DNA of 64,000 nt from Collybiopsis luxurians FD-317 M1 (GCA_000827265.1 KN834848.1:1-64000); one strand, 5' to 3'; shown: positions 1 through 10,738, counted from the first letter of the stretch. Numbers and translations: made by a program. The notes: generated by a model not told the origin, from the sequence alone.

Positions 1-492
1 CAGCAGAAGGAAGGTTATGAGAGGGGAAAGCGAAAGGCCCATCAATTCAAGGAGGGAGATCTCGTATGGCTAAGTGCAGAGGACATTAACCTCCAGCTCT
101 CAAGTGAGAAACTTGGAGAGCGCCAGCTGGGACCATTTAAAATTCTCCAAAAAATCGGACCCCTTGACTACCGGCTGGACCTACCCCTTTCCCTTGATCG
201 ACTACACCCCGTATTCCATGTCGATAAACTCTACCCTTGGAAGGGCAATTATATTAATGGGGAAATTCCAATGCCACCAGAGCCAATTTACTTGGAGGAA
301 GAGGATGAGCCTGAGTATGAAGTAGAAGAGGTATTGGATAGCTGTATTCGGTGGAAGAGAATGGAATATCTGGTAAAGTGGAAAGGGTACGATGCAGGAC
401 ATAATTCCTGGGAACCGGCTCAAAACTTGGAACATGCGCCACAAATGGTACAAAAATTTCACAGGAAACATCCAAATGCACCAAAAATTTGA
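1..492 (+). CDS. Ty3/gypsy chromovirus integrase C-terminus plus chromodomain (5' partial)
   Basis: Frame 1 is open from the window edge to the TGA at 490-492, giving 163 residues of the end of a Pol polyprotein. The first part has the post-catalytic integrase signature (FKEGDLVWLS, LGPFKILQKIG, HPVFHVDKLYPW) typical of Ty3/gypsy elements. From about residue 105 a chromodomain follows (YEVEEVLDS, then YLVKWKGYD and NSWEPAQNL), with the aromatic residues expected for methyl-lysine binding. In chromoviruses this domain steers integration to particular chromatin. A polypurine tract (512-523) and an LTR follow directly, so this is the 3' end of an element whose remainder lies upstream of the window. 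This last part carries no visible stop or frameshift. Confidence 0.95.
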   Translation, partial: QQKEGYERGKRKAHQFKEGDLVWLSAEDINLQLSSEKLGERQLGPFKILQKIGPLDYRLDLPLSLDRLHPVFHVDKLYPWKGNYINGEIPMPPEPIYLEEEDEPEYEVEEVLDSCIRWKRMEYLVKWKGYDAGHNSWEPAQNLEHAPQMVQKFHRKHPNAPKI

Positions 493-526
493 CCATTGAG
501 GGCAATGGTCTTAAGGAGGGGGGTAA

Positions 527-1054
527 TGTCATAAAGCTGGTACGAACATCCATTCCTAGCCCCTATTCATTTCTCTTTTACTATACATCTTTCACATGAC
601 CGCGTTTATGACTAACCTTCATATCAATACCTTCTGGACATACAACTCCTCCCTATCTCCACTCCACACGGTATCATTGTTCTTTTTCTATTTCGTTCCC
701 ACTGTCATTGTTTTATTAATGAACTGTCCTTGTTTCTCTTCTCGCATCTGTCGCATGACCACATGCTCCATACCTTTTATTCTCGTAGCTGTCACTTAGC
801 TATTGTCTTCCAGTAGCATTAGTTTCTTGTCTTATCCTCCAGTAGCATTAGTCTCTCTTACAGCTTACTACAGTATATATACCTACCACCTGTAACCTGA
901 GTCCCTATCTTGACCTCTCTGTCAATTGGGACCAGGTGAGTATCCTGCTTGTACCAGTAGACTATTTAATTAACTCTGTCGATTGGGACCAGACTCTGCC
1001 TAAACTGATTACCGTGCTCTTGAAAGCCACTCCGCTGTAAACCGCTTCGTGACA
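527..1054 (+). repeat. 3' LTR of the chromovirus
   Basis: It begins with TGTCATAA right after the purine tract and ends with TGACA, giving 528 bp with TG...CA ends. A TATA box (TATATATA) sits at 873-880. Two direct repeats are visible: cagtagcattagt twice in U3 (about 812-852), and a near-identical 19-bp motif (ctctgtcaattgggaccag type) at about 916 and 974 around the transcribed region. The 5' LTR lies outside the window, so the target-site duplication cannot be checked. Confidence 0.85.
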
Positions 1055-1471
1055 GCTGGTGGCATTCTGCTCACTGCACTTTCACTTGTCTTAGACCCAA
1101 GTCTTGCAGCATCCAGCAGACATATTGGGTTTGGATAGAAACTTTGCACAAATTACTGGCTTTACAATGCACATTGTACTCCCATTGTGAGCGGTCTTCT
1201 ACTATGACCCATGTACAAGCAACTGATCTATTTGAAAGAAAATCAAGGAGCCAGATCATCCCACAGATGTCTCAGTCACCATCATTTGGTGAGGCTGATA
1301 AACATCACAGTTCTTCTTGCTCACATTATGCTCAACCATGTCCTCTACAGGTCTGATGCCCTTCCTCACATTTGTGAACTGGGAGCCATTTCCTCAGTTC
1401 ACAACTCAGTCTTTCACACTCAGGTTGCATTCATGTGCACCTTACTCCAGCATGCAGTTTGCTCTAACTAT
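1055..1471. other. Intergenic stretch without recognisable gene
   Basis: This lies between the chromovirus LTR and solo LTR copy A. Only short overlapping open frames are present and none resembles a known protein. Confidence 0.5.
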
Positions 1472-2368
1472 TGATGTGGTGGGTGCAGTGAGATAGAAAA
1501 CAAACACCAAGAACACCCAAGACCACTAAGTTCAAAGGGGCTTTTAGCAGTTGAAGTTTTAAAAGGGGGTCGGAGTAGTAGTAGTGTTGTTAGAGTGCAC
1601 AAGTTTTAAGTTCAATCAAAAGTCAAATTGTAATGTCAAAACCAAAATACCAAGTTCAAACACAATAATCAAGTTTAACAAAAACACCAAACACAAAACA
1701 GAACACAGAACACCACTCTTTGACTTTAACTCTGCACCAAAGTTCTAGACTGATTCCAAACCAGATCAAATGCCTGATAAAGAGGGGGGCATCAGAACCT
1801 GCTTCTCCTTCCCATTTCCTGTCTACTTATATACTAAAATCCCTTCCCTATATAGTATTTCCATGCAATATGAAAACTGATCCCTGTGACTATACAATCT
1901 TTTCTACCTGGGTCCCCTTCATGAGTAATAATTTATATTGCCAACTTTGGCCATATTGTCATGTCAAATAGCCAAATTGATGACAGTTAAAATGCTGTTT
2001 TGCTGTGACAGGTCTAGACCCAGTAAAATGGGTAAATAGCCCATATGAATAATATACTTGTCTGACATTGTCTTAGCCATTCTCAGGCAGTCCTGGCCAT
2101 TGTGGCACCATGGACATATAACCCTGTGCACTGTCACTGATCCATTCTTGTGCAAGTCTAGTCAGATACACTTGAAAAACACCAAGTCCCATTGACTTGG
2201 CTAGCATAGAATTAAACTAAGGGATTCTATAATCACTGTACTGAGAGTATAACTCTGCTCACTACCAGACTACAAGGTGAATCTGTACATTTTATAGACT
2301 TGTAGTTGTCTCTGATGAGGAGCCAAGCCAAGCTCAAAAAAGTATATGGTATGACAGCAGTCATATCA
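1472..2368 (+). repeat. Solo LTR, copy A (897 bp)
   Basis: It starts TGATGTGGTGGG and ends GTCATATCA, and is flanked on both sides by the 4-bp repeat CTAT (1468-1471 and 2369-2372). A second copy in the opposite orientation lies at 53460-54350 with its own different 4-bp duplication (AAGG). The TG...CA ends, the length and the element-specific target duplications identify a solo LTR or LTR-like element. No internal retrotransposon coding is attached. Short open frames inside both copies are conserved only because the repeat is conserved. The family is unknown and its transcriptional orientation cannot be settled. Confidence 0.85.
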
Positions 2369-2782
2369 CTATGGAGATGGTATATTTGAGGCACCAGTAT
2401 GTGTGGCCATTCCTGCTGAGATCAGTAAAAGATCCCAGTGGATCTCCTTTTGGCACCAGCTCAGGGGAGCTGTCCCTTCCTTTGACCCTAACTCTGTTTC
2501 TGTTGAAATGATAGATGCTTATATGTATCTTTGGATTATGTAGAACTATACTTAGGGTCTGTTCAGTTGGGTCTGCAGCTGACCCCCAATTGCAGGTTGA
2601 ACCCTGGGCCAGTTACTGTGAATACTTCTGATACTTTATTTTTCATCATCACTCATTGTTTTTTGTTCATTTTGTTGGTTTATGGCCAGAGTAACCAAGG
2701 GAAACCACAGCTTAGGCAAACCTATTCCTGAAATTACCCACAACTCTGAGCACACTTATATCAGCCCTGAAGATGCAAAAGG

Positions 2783-4083
2783 GTGTGGACCATACAGTGC
2801 ATTCTCGCACTGATCAGCTTCCTGAAGGCTCATGTACCCGAGGATGGTCAAAAATATAAGCCAAAGGTTCTTAGAGATGCTGCGGCATTTTTGAATGGCA
2901 GGATTATTGTTGGTGGGATCAAGAAGGAAAAGGGAGTAGGTGAAAAACTTCGAGATGTGTGTCATTAATTCTTTCCTGTTGCTATCCGCTGATTGCCTCC
3001 CCAGTTCTTGAGGATCTATGATGGTATCCTCTACCTCAAATCGTTATCTGGCCTCACCTGGAGCAATGACCTTGGCATGAATATTGGGCCTGAGACTGAG
3101 ACAATCTGGCAGGATTAGTGTTGCTGCGGCTTGCAAATAAGCCGGCTAATAGCCTGAGCCAATCAGGGGCTGGAGCTGAGCCAGTCAGCTGGCAGGCGCC
3201 CACATGTGAGCCAGCTTTTCACGGCTCCAAGCTGAATGCCATGGCTTGGAGCTGGCTGACAGTTGACTCCTACCAGCTCAATTGCCAATTGCCTTGCAAT
3301 CATCCAGCAATTCATTTTAAATCTCATATATAGTATTTTGGTTCACTAAAGCCTCTTTCTTTCCATTAGCCCTCACTTTGACTCTAAATTATGTAGATAT
3401 TTATTATTTATTATGTTTACATATCAAGTATGTATATGCTATTGCACATCACTACACAGTGCCACATCACTCACATCACATCAGGCAATGTAACTGCAGC
3501 ATCCGCTAAGTGCTCATTCGAGGCTTGGCACCCTGTAATGTTCGTTCACCTATGCCCTTAATATTATTGCAGCCAGTAGCCATTGTAGAAGTGTTTTACT
3601 TCATTTCCATCTGGCTAGCCAGCTTCAAGTCGGCTTGACCCCAGCTCAAGTCAGCTCAAGCTTTTTCAAGTTGGCTCATTCTGGCTGTTGAGCCGGCTAA
3701 GTGTGAGAGCTGCAGCTACATGAGTTGACTTGCGGCTAGCCAAGCCATGGCAACACTAGGCAGGATATCATTACAAAGAAACCAGAATGCATACCATTTT
3801 GGAATGCAGGATGGGGTATTTGTAACAATGTTGCTGAGCTTGATCCTGCCAAACCCAAAGGTTCTCATGCTTTTCATCCCACTATTGGCCAACAGCCTGG
3901 GGTTTTGAATGCCTCTGCTTCCCAAATTGGGTCCCAGCCCCTCCAGTCTCAGTCACCTTCTGCCGATTCACTTCCACTGAGTCCATCAATTCACTATCAA
4001 GAGCCCTCTCCCAATTGGAATTACTCTCAGATGAGTGCAACTTTGGATTTGAAGAGACATATTGGGGGGGTTGATCCTCAGTA
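2783..4083 (+). pseudogene. Myb/SANT-like DNA-binding protein of the Harbinger element, interrupted
   Basis: An open frame from 2783 encodes LALISFLKAHVPEDGQKYK then KVLRDAAAFLNG and EKLRDV. After a short out-of-frame gap come LKSLSGLTWSNDLGMNIGP and ETETIWQD, then, after the hAT insertion, KPECIPFWNAGWG and HAFHPTIG. This order matches the fungal Myb/SANT-like domain (Myb_DNA-bind_3 type) that accompanies PIF/Harbinger transposases and helps bind the element ends. Skipping the hAT element and one copy of its 8-bp target duplication rejoins the frame exactly. A stop near 2966 and the shifted middle segment show further decay. The C-terminal end runs into the deletion junction and is probably not native. 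Confidence 0.8.
3116..3758. mobile_element. hAT-type MITE nested in the Harbinger Myb/SANT gene
   Basis: The element is TAGTGTTGC...GCAACACTA (643 bp), flanked by a perfect 8-bp duplication GGCAGGAT (3108-3115 and 3759-3766). The 8-bp duplication and the TAG.GTTGC ends are diagnostic of hAT elements. The subterminal inverted repeats are rich in agccggct/agctgg motifs. No transposase is encoded, so it moved in trans. Confidence 0.93.
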
Positions 4084-4600
4084 GAGGGCAAACAAACATA
4101 TTGGTTGTAGAAGCTGCAGGAAGACAATGCATTTGTCATGAGTCAAAGATATCTGATTATCCCATTAATTGTGAAAATACAGAATAAATCAATACATACT
4201 TGGATATAGTCTCATTAGATCTTTGGAAATGTTCACCTAGATGGCACACACTTAATCCTGTAACTGACTCAGAGCCATACAAAAAAATGGCAAGTTGCTC
4301 CTCGAGTTTGACATGCTTGCTGTCTCCATATCCCATTCCCCACAAAGTGATGATCAAATTTACAAACACTGGAAGCTGCACTCCTAGTATGCTCACAGTG
4401 AATGTGATCAGGGTATGAGCTCATCTACCCAATCTTGTCCAGAGAGCTTCAATGTATGATAGGGTTGGGTGAAGTAGTTGACAGATGCATGGAGTTGTAG
4501 CAATGCTGACAGTACAAATGACTTCAGTAGTGGCTCACAACCACTCTTCTATAACCCCTGCTACTATGTTTGCTGGAAGAGGTGGCATTTTATGTAGAGC
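4030..4600 (-). pseudogene. PIF/Harbinger transposase N-terminal fragment
   Basis: Read leftward, a plausible start (MPPLPANIVAG) lies near 4590. A helix-turn-helix region follows with the hallmark SKHVKLEEQLAIFLY, TGLSVCHLGEHFQRSNETI and SKY. After an apparent intron (gtatgt...ctgcag) comes FYNQYVCLPSTEDQPPQYV then SSNPKL, which normally precedes the first catalytic Asp (..GAIDGTH). Here the frame instead enters Myb-gene sequence, so the DDE core is absent. A stop lies in the N-terminal part (about 4545). The fragment can bind DNA at best and cannot catalyse transposition. Confidence 0.82.
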
Positions 4601-5589
4601 AGGATGTAGAACAACAAAGCAGAACAAGAGATAGGTTATCACATGTATTTACAGTAACCGGCCCAAGGGTCAACCTGAAATTGGGGGTCAGCTGCAGACC
4701 CAACCAAATGGACCCTTAGTACTCACACTGATCTGATCAACATGTGTATATCATTTCATATTTGTATATAGTTGATTTTATTATATCATGTATTGTAAAT
4801 CCCTCATAGCTACTTTTATGCTATTTGTCACTTTACTATGCCTTACTCATCTATGATACATATTGTGCTACTCACACATTGCACTATGAACTATACCTTA
4901 GTAATTACTATATTCTAGGGTTCATTATGCTCCAATATCACATTACTTACATGTTTTAGGGTACAACTTATGTTGTTATAGGGCTTAGTAGCTCTAGTAT
5001 AAATACTGTAGCTCTTCTCATATTACAAAAATTTCACATAGTTCTTTTACTACCTGAATACTCACTTCTCTAAGCTCCACACCTCTCTTCATTCTTCATC
5101 TACAACTCAGTGAGTATGGTCTCAACCACTCATTAGACTGATTGCTGTTTCCACAGTTTCCACCTTCAAGACACCTCCTGCCTGAGCATTTTGTATCCTG
5201 TATGTATGATTGATCAATACAAAAATATGCCTGATACTTGAGAAACTGAGCCACCATGCTGTGCGCGTGGCATGGAGGAGTCCAGACTGAAAAAAAAAAA
5301 CTTCCTCTAAATCAAATAAAACATACACTTCCCGCATCTGCTTTGCATCATACATACTGAGGTACAGTGACAAATACAATAAGTTATAATAATATTGTGC
5401 ATATTTGGACCATGGGAAAATTTTTTTGATTGTAGACAGTTCACAGTGCGCTCATCATGTGATTCATTAAAAAAGTGAAAACCTCTGCATAATTCTCACT
5501 GGATAAATATTCTGGTTGTGCATTTATACAAGAATAATGCATAACTGTATATTTGCAATGTAATTTTGCATGATTTGTAGCATTTAGAA

Positions 5590-5815
5590 TATTTCTGCTC
5601 CTGGGATCCTCAGGGAGCCCCAGGGAGCCCTCAGGGACTCTCAGGTTATTTTCAAACATCTTCCAGGGAGCCTAGGAATTGGCCCAAAACCTGGGAAGCC
5701 TAAGCAGCCTAGGCAACTTGGAGTACCTGAGAGTGCCTGAGGGTTCCTAGGATTTGGCCATTTTCCTGGGCACCCTCAGGCTTCCTGTATGTGCCTGGGC
5801 TTAAGGTACTTTCCT
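5590..5815. repeat. Degenerate short repeat cluster (cctgag/ccctcagg motifs)
   Basis: Several imperfect direct and inverted copies of ccctcaggga, cctagga and tttggcc motifs lie close together in otherwise AT-rich DNA. Parts of the left and right halves can pair. Neither clean termini nor a target duplication is evident. Confidence 0.45.
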
Positions 5816-6325
5816 GATGGTGCAGTCCCAAGTTCGATGCCATCATGGAATTTATCATGAATCCAATCTTGCAATAATGGCTGATTGCAGTCAGTCTCGG
5901 ACAAATGGTAAACCTGGACTATTAACCTCCTTTGTCTTCTTGATCACTAATTTCTCCTTCAAACAGCAAACTTCAGCAACACATTTGGGGTTGAAGAACT
6001 GTGGGATATCTGTGAGCAGTATATTGGAGGCCGGCACAGGGTATTGAGCCATTGAATTGAAGAGAGGCTTGTAGTACAGGGTCAGCATCGGGAGGTGCAT
6101 GTTCACTCATAAGGATTTGACTGAGTGTAATGGAACTGACCCAAAAGGACATTCCAGGACTTGCAGACTGCTGTTTACTGACAATATCTGAGTGTCTAAT
6201 TACCAATATTCCACGAGCTTGACAGTGTATTTTTTGCAAGTGCGATAATATATCCTGCGAGCGGAATTCACTGGACTCTGAAATTGATTTACTGCAAGTG
6301 CAATATATACTAGGACATGAAAACC

Positions 6326-6333
6326 TATATAAA
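6326..6333 (+). promoter_or_regulatory. TATA box of the RNase H N-domain gene
   Basis: tatataaa lies about 45 bp upstream of the ATG at 6377. The spacing is close for a gene with a short leader. Confidence 0.5.
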
Positions 6334-6376
6334 CCCTCAGTTGCTCAAGATCCAGTATCCCCTTTCATTCCATAAA

Positions 6377-6971
6377 ATGACCAGCACCAATCCCTCGAAC
6401 TCCACCTCTGGCCCTGTCTTCATCCTGGATAACCAACTCGATGTCCTCATCGCCTGCATTCTTGCTTGAATTCAACCGCAGACCATTGCCGGTACTGTTA
6501 ATGCTGGTGAGCCATCATCTACTTCTAAGCTGGGCTAATTCTAACATTCATGTTTAACCACAGATCAGCCTGCCATTGCTCCTGCTGCCCCCGGAATCCT
6601 GACTGCAACCATTTCCCCTCCAGACTCTGCTGCTCCTAGCACCTCCAATGCACCCGTTCTAGCTACACAGGAGCCCAGTGTCAACCAGGGACTAATTTGC
6701 ACTAGATGCGGCTTCCAAATGCCCATGCTGCCCAAAGAACCATACTACATCATTACCATTGGCACAGCTGTGGGGATCTTCTCTGACTCGTAAGACTTTC
6801 TGTATCGCTTTTGGCTCTTCTTCTGAATTGTTTTTGCCCTACAGTGTGTTCACACAGTCCCTGGTTACAGGGGTGTCCAGTGGATCTTTCAAAAAGTATA
6901 CATCCCTTGGTGTGGCCCAGCATGTTTATAATGCCGCGATCACTGCGAAGATTGTTCATATGGTTGGCTAG
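6377..6971 (+). pseudogene. RNase H1 N-terminal/viroplasmin-like domain protein with one in-frame stop
   Basis: Three exons can be joined: 6377 to about 6508 (MTSTNPSNSTSGPVF...), a middle exon from DQPAIAP to GIFSD, and a last exon from about 6842 to the TAG at 6969-6971. The introns have gtgagc...cacag and gtaaga...tacag borders and keep the frame. The C-terminal part reads YYIITIGTAVGIF, then VFTQSLVTGVSSGSFKKYTS and AAITAKIVHMVG. This matches the small RNase H1 N-terminal (caulimovirus viroplasmin-like) domain common in mushroom genomes, often in transposon-derived proteins; it binds RNA/DNA hybrids. A TGA at 6467-6469 interrupts exon 1 and would be CGA with one C-to-T change. Upstream of the domain are a Pro/Ala/Thr-rich linker and a CTRCGF motif. 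Confidence 0.72.
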
Positions 6972-7657
6972 TCACAATGCCATTGTATCTATGTAGTTTC
7001 TACTAGTCTTGTGTTTGCATTCTGTGTGTCTATTGCATCCATATACTCTATGCTCAATTGTGTAACATGCTTTGCATTGGCATGCATTGATGGCCAAATT
7101 CAGGAGTGTAGCAGTACTGACACCTAATTTCCAGGAGCGTTAATTGGCAATGTCCAATTTCCGTTAGCTATTTAGTTGACCAAATACTGTGAGCCTTCCT
7201 CCGTTTCAAACTGTTATTTAGTAATTTTACTGTGCGAGATCTAATAGACTATACATAATACACCTACCTAATAATGGTATGGGCCAAAAACATCTTCAGC
7301 GAAGTTGGGTCACTACTTGACACTTGTGCAGACCTAGGAGTAAAAAGAAGAGCTCTTTGGCTCAGGTCCTTCCATTAGTGGAAGCTATTGACACCTAACT
7401 TCCCCTCGCCCGCACTTAGTGACTCCGGGCTCCCTCTTCATGCCAGCAATGTTCAGGGAAGAGAGTGAGAGGATATGTTGATGATCGCAAAGGCGTAGAT
7501 ATATTTCTTTATTCCTTATGTAGGTACATGATCATGAACATAATTTCTGGTTTCTCCTCCCAGCTACGCTTTTCGGGTATATCAACTAGCCATTTAAGAA
7601 ATGATTGTCAAGCGAAAAATACCTCAATTCTCCATATAATTGATTTATTTCATCTTC
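6972..7657. other. Intergenic region between two convergent genes
   Basis: No gene is recognised. It should hold the 3' ends of both the + gene ending at 6971 and the - gene ending at 7658. The + frame at 7465-7704 shows no family signature and overlaps the end of the PrpF gene. Confidence 0.5.
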
Positions 7658-8830
7658 TCAATACCACACATGCCCTTTCATCAATCGTCTCCCAGTTCGA
7701 ATAACACTAGCACTTTCCACTTCGTCCTCTGCGTCGAATGAGGCGCCCACCTCGACAACACCTCCAGGGTGCCGCATTTTGATGAGTCTCGACTTTCCTG
7801 AGTTTCTAGCGCGAGACTGGACTATCTCGTGTGCTAGTGTCCCATTGATATTCCCCGCAACACCGAGGCACAGACCAACAGTCATGGGAACCGCTTTATG
7901 TGGTACACCCATCGATAGGGCGATGATCTCAATGTCGGCCTCGACATCGCTCGATCTTGGGGCATTAAGCATTGCAATTTTTGGTTGCGCCTGTGCCTCT
8001 GGATCTAATCCCATGCGAATGGCCCCCGCGCGGCGAAGGGATTCAAGCAGACGAAGCTGCTCTGGGGAACTTGGATCCTCAGTACCAGACGCGTTAATGA
8101 TTTCAAGGCGGTCAACGAAGACCGTAGGATTGGTCGCATCAATCAGCGAAGCTCGGAAAACACCTTCCTGGATATCTAACTGCGCCTTTGGTGCACCTGA
8201 AGGCATAAGTTTCCCTGTTCTCGCACCTCCTGGTCTATGAAAGTCGAGGCGAATCTGGGATGCTTCGCCCGAAACGCCGGCAATGCGTGTCTCCGGCAAA
8301 GACAGCTCTGCCAGACCGGATTCAGTATCGAGGGGGAAAGTGGTATTGACAACCTTCTGAGTATTCGTGTTGAATGAGCGCACCGTTAGACGGTCTTTTC
8401 CTTTGGATGGTGTGTGAGCTGTATCCACCATCCCCTCGTCAAGTGCAAATACTCCAATCATGCTCGATAAATTGCCGCAGTTTCCAGAGTAATCCAGTAT
8501 TGTATCACGGATGCCTACTTGAACGAACGTATATTCAACATCTACCCCGAGTTTTCGTTGTTGTTCCGGCGAGGCAGGCTGAACGACGCAGATTTTTGAC
8601 AAACTAGAGACACCTCCACCCATTCCATTGAGCTGCCGGCCGTAATCTGGGTCTGGAGATCCCATTAGTCCGAGAAATATTTCGTCCCATTTGGACCTGT
8701 CCTGGGGTAAGTGAGATTGATTTAGAAAGATGCCCTTCGAGGTTCCTCCACGCAGGAAGGTAGCTGGAATGGTGCGAGAGATAGAGCTAGCTTGTCTGAC
8801 CGAGTTTCGTGCCGCGTTGGCTAGACTCAT
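7658..8830 (-). CDS. PrpF-family protein (DapF-fold isomerase)
   Basis: This is an uninterrupted 390-residue frame with no introns. Family blocks appear in order: ATFLRGGTSKGIFLN near residue 25, SPDPDYGRQLNGMGGGVSSL near 57, LDYSGNCGNLSSMIGVFAL near 113, GGARTGKLMPSGAPK near 200 and HPGGVVEVG near 357. PrpF proteins share the diaminopimelate-epimerase fold and include aconitate isomerases and methylaconitate isomerases used in propionate/2-methylcitrate metabolism. The Cys in SGNCGN is the probable catalytic acid/base. The length is normal for the family and the gene looks intact. The N-terminus (MSLANAARNSVRQASS) is basic and Ser/Ala-rich, compatible with mitochondrial import, though this is inference. 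The exact substrate cannot be read from sequence. Its first 13 codons and upstream DNA are duplicated near 14301-19250. Confidence 0.93.
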   Translation of the reverse strand: MSLANAARNSVRQASSISRTIPATFLRGGTSKGIFLNQSHLPQDRSKWDEIFLGLMGSPDPDYGRQLNGMGGGVSSLSKICVVQPASPEQQRKLGVDVEYTFVQVGIRDTILDYSGNCGNLSSMIGVFALDEGMVDTAHTPSKGKDRLTVRSFNTNTQKVVNTTFPLDTESGLAELSLPETRIAGVSGEASQIRLDFHRPGGARTGKLMPSGAPKAQLDIQEGVFRASLIDATNPTVFVDRLEIINASGTEDPSSPEQLRLLESLRRAGAIRMGLDPEAQAQPKIAMLNAPRSSDVEADIEIIALSMGVPHKAVPMTVGLCLGVAGNINGTLAHEIVQSRARNSGKSRLIKMRHPGGVVEVGASFDAEDEVESASVIRTGRRLMKGHVWY

Positions 8831-10020
8831 AGCGAGGCTCAGGTGTCGAGACTATGAGCATGGGATTCGGAGAAGCCATCAGTTCAAGGCAGAGTCACAG
8901 TAATCAAAGCGCACCTGTCTCCCTCAGCGACTTTCCCAATACGTACAGCTTTACAGATCGCAAACCGAGATGATTGCAGAGCAAATGCAACCCGTGAATG
9001 AGGGAAAATATTCGTGCGCTATCAAAGTCGGGCCGTGTATATATAGCGGGACCGTGACGAACCGGGAGCGGTACGTGGCTACCCTCAAGCGCTAGGGAAG
9101 CAAATAGTTTTGTTTCGTTTCTTCCCAACCTCTCCAGATTCAGTACGGTTCATAACTCACTCTTGTCACCCATATCTAGATTCTGTCGCTATCAGTACAT
9201 TCAAACGGATCGTCGATGGTAGTTGTCCGACCTCAGGATGAAAACGTCGGATGAACTTTTGTGCTCCAGGTGCGAAGGAAATATCCTAGCTTCTACATCA
9301 ACTCGTCAGAAATCAGTGGAAATTGCGCTGACTCGCATTAGGTTTCCAAGAGGCAGAGGATATCATTTGTGGTACGAAGAAGATCTTGAAAATGGCGAGA
9401 CTGAGAATAGGCATCATCAATCAACCTGAATCAGTAGTAATGGCTGACAACTGCAAAGCATAGGTTTCCTCTCTCACTTCCTCTAAACGAAATTTCTCCA
9501 ATGAAGTTTTAATGCACGTTTTTGAGGATACTGGCGGCTCCAATCTTCTCCAGAAAGTTCCGTAGACTACCGTTGAAGTGTCTTCCAATAATTTGAATCC
9601 GCCCGTTACGGGTGTGCCTTCTCTCACTTCTCTTCCAGTTGCACTTGCACTCAGTCGCATGCATAAGCGAGCGTTGCTCCCGCACTTGGGAAGCGTCAAT
9701 ATTGCTGTTTATTACTAGATCTGCTAATGTGGGTTGGCGAGATGATACATGGCCTACGATTTACTGAAGCATCTCCGGTATGCTTTCCTTTTCTATTTCC
9801 GCTCATTTCATGTTTCTTTTGTTCTTACTGCCAGTTGATTTAAATACTGAACAACTGCCTTCAAACAAGCTCGAAGATAGTAGACATGCTTTTGTTCCTT
9901 CCTTAATTAGTCGGTTTCCCTTGAGTTAATGACTCACTGGCTACAGTTCTTATTTTAGCTTAACAAATCTAAGAATAGACGTAACGCGCGCATCTAGTAA
10001 AAAGGGTTTTAATAGCCGGC
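8790..10020. repeat. Segmental duplication, copy 1 (PrpF 5' end and upstream DNA)
   Basis: This stretch aligns, with indels and many substitutions, to 14301-14366 plus 18020-19250. Clear anchors include tctgaccgagtttcgtgc, gaagccatca, gcgcacctgtctccctca, gtcaaagtcgggccgt, gcgggaccgt and gaacaactgcc, in the same order. The + frame at 9223-9429 and the - frame at 9421-9699 inside it are not conserved as frames in the other copy, so they are probably not genes. Confidence 0.85.
9038..9046 (-). promoter_or_regulatory. TATA box of the PrpF gene
   Basis: On the minus strand ctatatatac lies about 210 bp upstream of the start codon. In the duplicated copy (around 18201-18225) the same position reads gtatctagtattatcttatc, so the box is lost there. 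Confidence 0.5.
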
Positions 10021-10670
10021 TAGTTTATAGAACATCTTGACCTTTAAACTTTTACATCAATCTAGATAATGAACGGGTATCGAGGTGGCTCGAACAAGCC
10101 GCTGAATTGGTGATCTGGGCTCAGTTTGCCCAATTATCATCTTCCATCTGCGGAGTAATCGAGCCATAGTCTCTTTTGAACTCAGTTGACCACAAGTCAG
10201 TTCGAGCTTATCTCATACAATAGACTTCCGTCGCCTTACGACTGTTTCAGGATATTAAATTAAATGTAAAATTCAAAGCAAGTGCAAGGCGGTTCTCTTC
10301 GATTAAATGAGAATTTATATTACACATGCTGGCAGAATGTGAAAGTATCTTCGCTGGACAGTAATTAGCAAGATAGAGTAATACAACCCCCAAGCATATC
10401 AGGCTTAATCCATCCTGGTAGGTTGGTCACCAACAACGTCACCGGCGAGAGGAACACTTAATATTTGTGAATTAAATCAACGCATTTTAATGGTAGCGTG
10501 AAATACCGCTGTCAGGCTGTGAGTTTCTCTTCTCTGGCTTCTATCACTTTCATTGTGGCAACGGCTTTTATTTTAACTTGCTGTGGGGCGGAGTGTCTCA
10601 GCTTGCACATCTCACATCTCCATTGTTACTAGTTTCAAACATTCATGGGCGCTGTTTGCAATAGACAACC

Positions 10671-10678
10671 TATATAAA
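10671..10678 (+). promoter_or_regulatory. TATA box upstream of the 7TM gene
   Basis: tatataaa is 61 bp upstream of the predicted ATG at 10739. Confidence 0.5.
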
Positions 10679-10738
10679 GGTGCCATCTTCTTTGTAAGAT
10701 AAAGTAACACACTGCGGTCGGCTTTCCAATTTTCGACT

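Larger units (their letters stand above)
2555..4715. mobile_element. PIF/Harbinger DNA transposon, internally deleted
   Basis: The ends are inverted repeats of about 70 bp. The left begins gggtctgttcagttgggtc; the right, read inward, begins gggtccatttggttgggtc. Both share the core ctgcagctgaccccca. The element is flanked by TTA on both sides (2552-2554 and 4716-4718), the classic PIF/Harbinger target duplication. Inside are the two genes this superfamily normally carries, converging: a Myb/SANT-like protein on + and a transposase on -. The two reading frames collide near 4030-4080. The DDE catalytic part is missing, so an internal deletion has removed the middle. A hAT MITE is nested at 3116-3758. 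Confidence 0.9.
4719..6376. other. AT-rich intergenic DNA
   Basis: No gene is recognisable. It contains a 20-bp motif tttgattgtagacagttcac (about 5426-5445) that recurs at one end of a small inverted-repeat element near 57362. A degenerate GC-richer repeat lies at 5590-5815. A minus-strand open frame at 5973-6239 has no recognisable motif and is probably chance. Confidence 0.5.

Noticed and set aside
1964..2155. Short frame conserved between 1964-2155 (-) and 53669-53860 (+)
   Set aside because: Conservation is explained by the two solo LTR copies; there is no start context or domain, and changes are not obviously synonymous.
7779..8240. 153-codon + strand frame opposite the PrpF gene
   Set aside because: It lies fully antisense to a gene with strong family motifs, has no recognisable domain, and is explained by codon bias of the real gene.
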